From positions 1-5,487 of the forward strand of contig CALADR010000038.1 of the NCBI GenBank assembly GCA_937890845.1: 5,487 nt of DNA. Direction: 5' to 3'. The position numbers and the translations under genes are program-made. Under the pieces are notes generated by a model, which saw only the letters and a list, made by a program, of their open reading frames with translations, was not told the DNA's origin and searched no databases. Below, one piece after another: positions 1 to 5,487 of the stretch. The first letter of the stretch is position 1. Each line of letters starts with the position of its first letter. This DNA comes from an uncultured Bacteroidales bacterium (lineage in GTDB: Bacteria; Bacteroidota; Bacteroidia; Bacteroidales; UBA932).

Positions 1-1
1 T

Positions 2-1108
2 GGAGCTAATGTAAAAGAGGCATTCACACACAAATTCGTTGATTTGCACGACTGCTGTCCCGAGATGAAAATCATCATTACGGCCGGAAACCACGATTCG
101 GCATCCAGACTGCAGGCGGAAAGTGAAGTATGGCGTAAAATCGGAGTATATATAGTAGGTGTACCTCCGGCATCAGATGCAGTACATCAGGAAAACGGAT
201 GGCAGGACCGCTTCATCATAACTCTTGAAAACGGATATATCGCAGCCTTGCCTTACATGCAGGGGAAAAGACGTGAAGTTTACCAGGCCGTACTGGACCG
301 TATAAATGAACTCAATACAGAATCAAAACCTGTAGTAATGATGGCCCACCTCGCTGTTTCCGGGGCTGATATAACAGGACACGGGTTCGAAATAGGCTCT
401 GTCATGACGCAGGAATTATCAGAACTTGGTAGCGGTTACGACTATCTGGCCTTGGGACACATACACAAGCCACAGACATTAGGACGGGAAAGCGAATGGA
501 TGGAAGAGAAGGTCGTTTATCCATCCGGAACAGCACGTTATTCAGGCAGTCCGCTGCATGTCAGCTGTGACGAAGCCTTTCCCCATAGCATAAGTCTTGT
601 GGAAATCCCTTTCCATAATTCTGAAGTAAGCATCAGGCAACTGAGAATACAACAGTTGAGACATTTCTATACTCTTCCGGAAAACGGAGAATCACTCAAG
701 TGTGCGGAAGACGGACTGTCAGAGGTAAAGAAGTTCTCTGCCGGACAAGGAGGATATTTCAGACTTGTGTTTGAATACGGCACTCCCCTTCCTTCAAATT
801 TTACAAGACAAGTGTATGAGATTATTGCCGGAAAGGAGAATATAATAAGATACAATCCCAAAATAATATGGACCGGCGCACCGCAAGAACAAGATACAAG
901 TGAAGAAAAACCGAGATTTGAAGTGGCGGACCTTCAGCAGATGACCGATCCTCTTGAGTTCATATCAGAAACAATGGATGACTACCCGGAACTGGACCCA
1001 GGCATGCTTGCAGACGCATTCGAATTGGTCAGACGTGAAATTGCAGTAATGAATGAAGAGTCTGCGTCAAAACTCCGTGTCCTTCCAAATAGAAAATCCG
1101 AGATATGA
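2..1108 (+). CDS. sbcD: SbcD, Mre11-like nuclease subunit of SbcCD (5'-truncated by window edge)
   Basis: This is the metallophosphoesterase subunit of the SbcCD complex, which has double-strand exonuclease and single-strand endonuclease activity on DNA ends and hairpins. The frame is open to base 2, and 368 residues are visible. The GNHD motif (visible residues 29-32) is followed by the active-site histidine of the AHLAVSGA segment (His116) and the GHIH metal-binding motif (residues 152-155). The later stretch with SGSP and DE resembles the E. coli SbcD segment CGSPIPLSFDE. Residues from about 190 to 300 fit the DNA-capping domain. The C-terminal helices after about 310 fit the part that contacts the SbcC coiled coil. 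The first two metal motifs (DxHxG and GDxxD) would lie upstream of the window. By comparison with E. coli SbcD (GNHD histidine near residue 84), roughly 50 N-terminal residues are missing. A TTG at base 44 is not the true start, because homologous sequence continues upstream of it. The gene ends in a 4-base overlap with sbcC. Identification is firm. Confidence 0.96.
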   Translation, partial: GANVKEAFTHKFVDLHDCCPEMKIIITAGNHDSASRLQAESEVWRKIGVYIVGVPPASDAVHQENGWQDRFIITLENGYIAALPYMQGKRREVYQAVLDRINELNTESKPVVMMAHLAVSGADITGHGFEIGSVMTQELSELGSGYDYLALGHIHKPQTLGRESEWMEEKVVYPSGTARYSGSPLHVSCDEAFPHSISLVEIPFHNSEVSIRQLRIQQLRHFYTLPENGESLKCAEDGLSEVKKFSAGQGGYFRLVFEYGTPLPSNFTRQVYEIIAGKENIIRYNPKIIWTGAPQEQDTSEEKPRFEVADLQQMTDPLEFISETMDDYPELDPGMLADAFELVRREIAVMNEESASKLRVLPNRKSEI

Positions 1109-4100
1109 AAATCAAAGAACTCCACATTAGAAATATAGCTTCCATAGAAAAAGCGGATATAGACTTCACCAAAGACCTGAAAGACAGCATTACAGGAGAT
1201 GATGCTCCTGTATTCCTCATTTGCGGAGATACCGGTTCCGGAAAATCTGTTCTGTTGGACGCCATCTCTATGGCTCTTTACCGCAAGACTCCAAGGACTG
1301 AAAATGTATCCAATCCTATGCGAAACGAATTCCGGAACAAATCAGGAGAAACAATCCGTGTGAACAGCATATCCCAATATACCCGTGATGGAATATCCGC
1401 AAAAGACGAATGTTACAGCGAAGTGGTTTTTGAGGGAAATGACGGAAAGGAGTATAGGGCCAGGCTGGAATTAGGAGTATATCTATCCAATACAGACGCA
1501 TCCGGACAGAGGAATATTTTGCATAGGAAACCCAAATGGACAGTCTCAGAAAGCGGGGAAGAATATGCAGGTACGGCAGCAGAAGAACTTATATTGTCAT
1601 CAGCCGGGCTGACTTTCGAACAGTTCTGCCGCATGGCAATGCTAGCCCAGGGACGTTTTGAGACATTTCTCACCGGAGATAAAGAAAGCAGGGAAATCAT
1701 ATTGGAGCAACTCACTGACACTGAGAAATTCAGTCTCTATGGCAATGCCATTTCCCGCATATTCAAGCGTATATCAAATGAAAAGAAAATGCGTGAGACT
1801 ATGTATTCAGAACTTTCTTCCCATTCAATGTCACCTGATGATATCAGAATGATTATTGCCGAAAAAGAAGAAAATGACAGGCAGGCTGAAGCTATATCGA
1901 AAAAAAAGACATCGCTGGCAGAAAAAGAGCGGATCGTCACATTGCTGCTAAAAGCATCCTCAGAAGCTGAAAATGACATTGCAAAAATCGGAGATACAGA
2001 AAAGCAGATTGCATCTCCAGAGTTCCGTGCACTTGAGAAATTCCTCTCAGACTGGGATGCCACTACCCTGCAAAGGCAGCTTCTGGATTCCGCTGTAAAA
2101 GCAAGAAAAAACCTGGATATACTTTCAGGACATGAACAGCGTCTTAAAGACAAGTATTTGATACTAAAAGCAGATATAGAAGCTCGTTCTATAGAAATTG
2201 AGAATCTGAAGAAAAAATCGGAGATTGAGAGATCCTGGATTGAAAAAGAATCTAAAAACGAAGTTCTATACAATAATGCCGGCATTATAGGCAACCAGAT
2301 AAAACAGTGGATGGATGCATCTGATTCCATTGTTTCCATTGGAAAAGAACTGGAAGCCGAAACAGCAGGAACTGCATCCATTAAAGACATGCTTGCTGAA
2401 AAATACCGAAAACTGAATGCGGTCATATCTGAAGAAAAAAACATACAGGAGCGCATTGATACAAATGCCCTTCTGATTACGGAAGCTGACCCGGAAGGCA
2501 TTGACTCAGCGATAAGGCAGACAGGAGAAAAGATGCTGCTTCTAAGCAGTCTGAAAGCGAAAGTCGCACAATGTGATGAAAACAACAAGACAGCAGAAGT
2601 TCTTGTTAAAAAAGTTTCGGACCTGAGATCCGAACTTTCAGTAGCAGAGGAAGTTCTAAAAGAAAAAAACGCACTCTACAAACAGGCTGCAGCCGAATCC
2701 GATGAAGCAAATTCCCGTTTCGCAACTATGAGTGCAAGTCTTGACGACATATTGAAAGGACTTCGTAAACAACTATCAGACAGCCATTCCGAGATTTGTC
2801 CTCTATGTGGACAGCATATTGAAAAACTTCACTTTGATTATGAATTTAAAGAATGGCTGAACCCGCTTGAAACGGAAAAAAAAGAAAAGGCGGGAAAACT
2901 TGCAGTTGCTCTGAAAGAGGAAAAGAAGGCCAGAGATGCATATTCGCGCATTGGCGGAGAACTGGACGCACAGGAAAAAAGCCTTGAAAAATATTCATCA
3001 GACCTGAAAAGTGCCACAGAAGCCCTGATTTCTGAAATACTGGAATCCGGGGTTATACCGGCAGAAACAGTCTCTTCCGGTTATGCACAAATATCTGAGG
3101 GAATCTCAGAAGCAATGGAAGAAACAGGAAAAGTCCAGTCTGCCCTGAATGCAAGACAAGATGCAGTCAGGTCGCTTCAGAACAATCGGGACTGTCTTGT
3201 TTCAGAGAGGGATGAAATCCAGAAAAGAAGGAGAACATCGGAAAAGGAAGTATCTGAAGCAGAACAGAATCTGCGTTCAAATCTGGAGAAAACAGATTTT
3301 TTTTCAAAACGGCTGAAAGAGCTGGAGGAAGAACAGTCCTCACTATATAAAGAAATTGCAGAAAAACTGGAAACTGCATATTCTGACTGGCATAAAGACC
3401 CTGTTTACGCTGGAGATAAGCTCAATGCTGCTGCAAGAGCATACTTCAGACGTAAAGAACAGGCTATGAAGTCCGATACCTTCATTTCACTTGAGTCCGC
3501 CAGACTTGATGAGACCGTAAGATCAAAAGAATCCATATCTGAAATGTATCCTGAATGGGACAAGACACCGGTCGCACCAAAACTCTTTCCGGATATTGAC
3601 AGACTTGCAGAATGGAAAATGCTTCTGTCATCTGCCGCAGGAATATCTGCAGATACTAGAACATGCAAGAATACAATAGAAAATGCAGAAGAAAAACTGG
3701 ATTCATACTATGCTGAAAGTGGAATGACTGCACTAGAACTTGAAAAACTCATTATTCACTCGGTAAGAATACCTGAAATCAGAAAACAGACTGAGGACAT
3801 ACGGACAGAACTGAAAACATACAGAAATCATCTGGAACATGTCTATAAGGACATAGATGAACTTCTGAATACTGCAGAAGTTTCAAGTCCTGACGATTTG
3901 CCTGACAAAGACTCTCTCAATGAAGAAATGGCAGTACTTGACAAGGAAAAAGAAGTATTTGTAGCCCGGTCGGTTTCATTGCAGGCAAAGATTGAGGCAT
4001 ATTACACTGACATGAAAACACTTGAAAGGCAAAAAGCAGAACTTGACAAAATAACGTCAGAACACCTCAAATGGGAAACTCTCAACAAATATTTCGGAGG

Positions 4101-4575
4101 GACAAAATTCCGTACTCTGGTACAATCACACATATTGAAACCTCTTTTAAATAACGCAAACATATATCTCAGGCGCATAACGGACAGATATACACTTACT
4201 TGTAGTGGAGAAAACGAACAGCTTTCCATACTGGTCTATGACAGTTTCTTACAGCAAGTACGAAGTGCGACTGTCCTTTCAGGAGGAGAAAAATTCATGA
4301 TTTCCCTGGCTTTGTCCCTGGCATTGTCCTCACTTAACAGACCTGATTTAAATGTAAATATCCTGTTTATAGACGAAGGATTCGGAACATTGGACGAAAA
4401 AAGTCTGGACTCTGTAATGGCGACTCTTGAAAAGTTGCAGGAAATTGCAGGCGAAAGCAACAGGAGAGTAGGAATCATATCACACAGAGAAGAACTCGAA
4501 GAGCGTATCCAGGTGCAGATTCAAGTGAAAACCAAAGGTATGGGACGCAGCACTGTCGAGACTTGCAGCAGATAG
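1105..4575 (+). CDS. sbcC: SbcC, Rad50-like ATPase subunit of SbcCD
   Basis: This is the SMC-like ATPase that clamps DNA and gates the SbcD nuclease; it has 1156 residues, somewhat longer than E. coli SbcC (1048). The N-terminal lobe carries Walker A GDTGSGKS (41-48), followed by an ALYxxTPR segment as in E. coli SbcC, and the Q-loop in MLAQGRF (Gln182). A coiled coil runs from about 205 to the zinc hook CPLCGQ (Cys565, Cys568). The returning coil runs from about 575 to 985. The C-terminal lobe has the ABC signature LSGGEK (1058-1063), Walker B ending in Asp1090-Glu1091, a D-loop at Leu1096-Asp1097 and the switch histidine His1127. The end (ERIQVQIQV...GMG) also matches the family. No motif residue is missing. 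The start ATG lies inside the sbcD stop region (ATGA), with no clear Shine-Dalgarno sequence, which points to translational coupling. One oddity is a diverged Y-x-[DE]-W-x-K-x-P-V motif present twice, at 759-767 and 815-823. The returning arm appears about 55 residues longer than the outgoing one. Confidence 0.98.
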   Translation: MKIKELHIRNIASIEKADIDFTKDLKDSITGDDAPVFLICGDTGSGKSVLLDAISMALYRKTPRTENVSNPMRNEFRNKSGETIRVNSISQYTRDGISAKDECYSEVVFEGNDGKEYRARLELGVYLSNTDASGQRNILHRKPKWTVSESGEEYAGTAAEELILSSAGLTFEQFCRMAMLAQGRFETFLTGDKESREIILEQLTDTEKFSLYGNAISRIFKRISNEKKMRETMYSELSSHSMSPDDIRMIIAEKEENDRQAEAISKKKTSLAEKERIVTLLLKASSEAENDIAKIGDTEKQIASPEFRALEKFLSDWDATTLQRQLLDSAVKARKNLDILSGHEQRLKDKYLILKADIEARSIEIENLKKKSEIERSWIEKESKNEVLYNNAGIIGNQIKQWMDASDSIVSIGKELEAETAGTASIKDMLAEKYRKLNAVISEEKNIQERIDTNALLITEADPEGIDSAIRQTGEKMLLLSSLKAKVAQCDENNKTAEVLVKKVSDLRSELSVAEEVLKEKNALYKQAAAESDEANSRFATMSASLDDILKGLRKQLSDSHSEICPLCGQHIEKLHFDYEFKEWLNPLETEKKEKAGKLAVALKEEKKARDAYSRIGGELDAQEKSLEKYSSDLKSATEALISEILESGVIPAETVSSGYAQISEGISEAMEETGKVQSALNARQDAVRSLQNNRDCLVSERDEIQKRRRTSEKEVSEAEQNLRSNLEKTDFFSKRLKELEEEQSSLYKEIAEKLETAYSDWHKDPVYAGDKLNAAARAYFRRKEQAMKSDTFISLESARLDETVRSKESISEMYPEWDKTPVAPKLFPDIDRLAEWKMLLSSAAGISADTRTCKNTIENAEEKLDSYYAESGMTALELEKLIIHSVRIPEIRKQTEDIRTELKTYRNHLEHVYKDIDELLNTAEVSSPDDLPDKDSLNEEMAVLDKEKEVFVARSVSLQAKIEAYYTDMKTLERQKAELDKITSEHLKWETLNKYFGGTKFRTLVQSHILKPLLNNANIYLRRITDRYTLTCSGENEQLSILVYDSFLQQVRSATVLSGGEKFMISLALSLALSSLNRPDLNVNILFIDEGFGTLDEKSLDSVMATLEKLQEIAGESNRRVGIISHREELEERIQVQIQVKTKGMGRSTVETCSR

Positions 4576-4589
4576 CGCAACATCTTTTT
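4563..4589 (+). terminator. Weak candidate intrinsic terminator of the sbcDC operon
   Basis: A short hairpin can form over the sbcC stop codon. TTGC (4563-4566) pairs with GCAA (4577-4580), and after a one-base bulge at 4567, GC (4568-4569) pairs with GC (4575-4576) around the loop AGATA. Five T residues follow at 4585-4589. The stem is short and bulged and the T-run starts 4 bases after it, so this may be chance or only a partial terminator. It is the only terminator-like structure between sbcC and the next gene. Confidence 0.25.
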
Positions 4590-4602
4590 AATGAAATTAT
4601 AT

Positions 4603-4634
4603 TATGTCAAATCTGAATTATTATAGTATATTTG
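4603..4634 (+). promoter_or_regulatory. Bacteroidota-type promoter for the lipoprotein gene
   Basis: TATATTTG at 4627-4634 matches all six fixed positions of the Bacteroidota -7 consensus TAnnTTTG. TATG at 4603-4606, 20 bases upstream, is a one-mismatch version of the -33 TTTG element at an acceptable spacing. Transcription would then start at about 4638-4643, giving a leader of roughly 30 bases that is A-rich and has no Shine-Dalgarno sequence, as is common in this phylum. The -7 match is seen directly; the -33 element is weaker. Confidence 0.65.
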
Positions 4635-4659
4635 CGGCGAAAAAAAGTGTTATAATAAT
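4617..4659. repeat. Perfect 9-bp inverted repeat bracketing the promoter -7 box
   Basis: ATTATTATA at 4617-4625 is the exact reverse complement of TATAATAAT at 4651-4659, with 25 bases between the arms. The intervening segment contains the TATATTTG box and the predicted transcription start. The centre-to-centre distance of 34 bp is about three helical turns, so the two half-sites would lie on nearly the same DNA face, as could suit a regulator. The arms are entirely A/T in an AT-rich gap, so chance is a serious alternative. Confidence 0.35.
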
Positions 4660-4671
4660 CATCAACAAATT

Positions 4672-5487
4672 ATGCAGTCAACCAAAACTGTCAGTGTTCT
4701 GCGCGCATTGGCCGCGCCGGCACTTTTTTCGTGCATAGTATCATGTGTAAACGAGGACTATGATTTGAACGGAGATATTGATACATCCGTCGATATCTAT
4801 GGAGATCTCAGTTTGCCGGTCGGTAATACTGAGTTTATTCCGGTAGGTGATTTCCTTGAACTTGATTCAAAAGAATCTGCTGTTACTACAAATGAAAAAG
4901 GAGACTATGTTTTATCTCTAAGCGGAACACCTGTTGTTCAAACAATTACTATTGATCCTATATGTATCTCTCATGAAGGAATCGTGCAGGGCGGAGGCTT
5001 CAATGCGGATGTCAACATAAAGGAAGAAATAAGAAAAGTCATGGGAGGAGCTGCTGATTCGACCCCTATACCGCAGATTCCCGGAAAAACATCTGTTTCC
5101 CTTAAAATGAATAATTCTTCAACAGATATTATAATAAATGAAAACATTGAAGAAGAGTCCAAATATTTGAAGGCTGTCGGAGATGTTTCTGTCAATGCCA
5201 CTGCAGTAATAAAGTTTTCTCTGAAAAATGCGGCAAAAGGAAAACTTCGTATAGAGAAAGGTATGAAACTGGCTTTCCCAGAATGCGTCTCAATCAGGAA
5301 GTCCGGCTTTTCGGATACTTATGAGTGCAAGAACAATATAGTAGAATTTGTAAAACCTGTCGATATTTCAGCAAATCCTCAAAACTTCGAACTTGCAATA
5401 GATAAGTTCTCTTTTAAGAACCTTCCTGAAAATAAAGGTCTTATAAACGGACATTTAATAATAGCCCAGCCGATACTCCTCTCTGAC
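4672..5487 (+). CDS. Putative lipoprotein of unknown function (3'-truncated by window edge)
   Basis: An ATG at 4672 opens a frame of 272 codons that reaches the window end without a stop. It is the only ATG upstream of the signal peptide in this frame, and a TAG at 4624-4626 blocks a longer upstream extension. The N-terminus has Lys5 and Arg11, a hydrophobic Ala/Leu-rich core, and a lipobox IVSC with Cys25 as the likely lipidated residue; LFSC with Cys21 is an alternative. Acidic residues follow closely (Glu28, Asp29, Asp31), resembling the acidic export signals of Bacteroidota surface lipoproteins. This makes the outer face of the outer membrane possible, but that is inference. The mature part has alternating hydrophobic and polar stretches with many Asp, Asn, Ser and Gly residues, suggesting beta-rich folding. 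An early segment contains LSLPVGNTEF followed by a predicted strand-rich region. I see no catalytic motif and no further membrane segment. It lies 96 bases after sbcC behind its own promoter, so a functional link to DNA-end processing is unlikely. The protein family is not recognised. Confidence 0.85.
   Translation, partial: MQSTKTVSVLRALAAPALFSCIVSCVNEDYDLNGDIDTSVDIYGDLSLPVGNTEFIPVGDFLELDSKESAVTTNEKGDYVLSLSGTPVVQTITIDPICISHEGIVQGGGFNADVNIKEEIRKVMGGAADSTPIPQIPGKTSVSLKMNNSSTDIIINENIEEESKYLKAVGDVSVNATAVIKFSLKNAAKGKLRIEKGMKLAFPECVSIRKSGFSDTYECKNNIVEFVKPVDISANPQNFELAIDKFSFKNLPENKGLINGHLIIAQPILLSD
4701..4729 (+). other. GC-rich hairpin and T-run inside the lipoprotein signal-peptide coding region
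   Basis: GCGCG (4701-4705) can pair with CGCGC (4713-4717) around a 7-base loop. Alternatively, GCCG (4711-4714) can pair with CGGC (4718-4721) around a 3-base loop. These two structures exclude each other, and six T residues follow at 4724-4729. The second hairpin plus T-run resembles a short intrinsic terminator about 60-80 bases after the predicted transcription start. The plain explanation is Ala/Pro codons (GCG, GCC, CCG) of the signal peptide, so a regulatory role is speculative. Confidence 0.2.

Noticed and set aside
44..1108. TTG at base 44 as the start of sbcD.
   Set aside because: The frame stays open to base 2, and the upstream codons align with the SbcD segment that precedes GNHD. 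The true start lies before the window.
1225..1248. Walker A of SbcC reads GDTGSGKS rather than the more familiar G-x-TGAGKT form.
   Set aside because: All residues required by the Walker A pattern G-x(4)-G-K-[ST] are present, and the substitutions are conservative, so no functional change is implied.
1737..2588. Long open frame of 283 codons on the - strand, inside sbcC.
   Set aside because: It lies wholly opposite the SbcC coiled-coil arm and its product is a Ser/Phe-rich composition typical of the complement of Glu/Lys/Ala-rich coding DNA. There is no promoter or domain, while the + strand frame has a clear family assignment.
4971..5201. Open frame of 76 codons on the - strand opposite the lipoprotein gene.
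   Set aside because: It is a shadow of the + strand gene, with no start context, promoter or recognisable product.
1..5487. A search by eye for tRNA, rRNA, CRISPR repeats, insertion-sequence ends, toxin-antitoxin or defence genes.
   Set aside because: Nothing was seen. The window is filled by sbcD, sbcC and the lipoprotein gene, with one gap of 96 bases, and SbcCD here is the standard housekeeping nuclease pair rather than a defence variant.

Overview
The window looks like an ordinary chromosomal segment from a member of the Bacteroidales (Bacteroidota). Three things suggest this. The intergenic gap holds a TAnnTTTG-type promoter element. No gene start has a recognisable Shine-Dalgarno sequence. 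The last gene encodes a lipoprotein with acidic residues soon after the lipobox cysteine, as is common in this phylum. Genus cannot be fixed from the sequence alone. All three genes read on the + strand.

Bases 2-1108 are the 3' part of sbcD, the nuclease subunit of the SbcCD (bacterial Mre11-Rad50) DNA-end processing complex; about the first 50 codons lie before the window. Bases 1105-4575 are a complete sbcC, the ABC-type ATPase with long coiled-coil arms and a CxxC zinc hook. The two genes overlap by 4 bases (ATGA), so they are very probably co-transcribed and translationally coupled. All catalytic motifs that fall inside the window are intact, so both products should be functional. Together they would hold DNA ends in an ATP-gated clamp and cut hairpins, palindrome-derived structures and protein-blocked ends.

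Bases 4576-4671 are a short AT-rich intergenic gap. It holds a weak candidate terminator for the sbcDC operon, a good Bacteroidota promoter, and a perfect 9-bp inverted repeat that brackets the promoter's -7 box and the predicted transcription start.

From 4672 to the window end runs the 5' part (272 codons, no stop reached) of a gene for a lipoprotein I do not recognise by function. It probably has its own promoter and no obvious link to SbcCD.

I found no evidence of a novel defence system, mobile element, CRISPR array or RNA gene. The points most worth a second look are a diverged internal motif repeat in the SbcC descending coil, the inverted repeat at the promoter, and a GC-rich hairpin plus T-run early in the lipoprotein gene.
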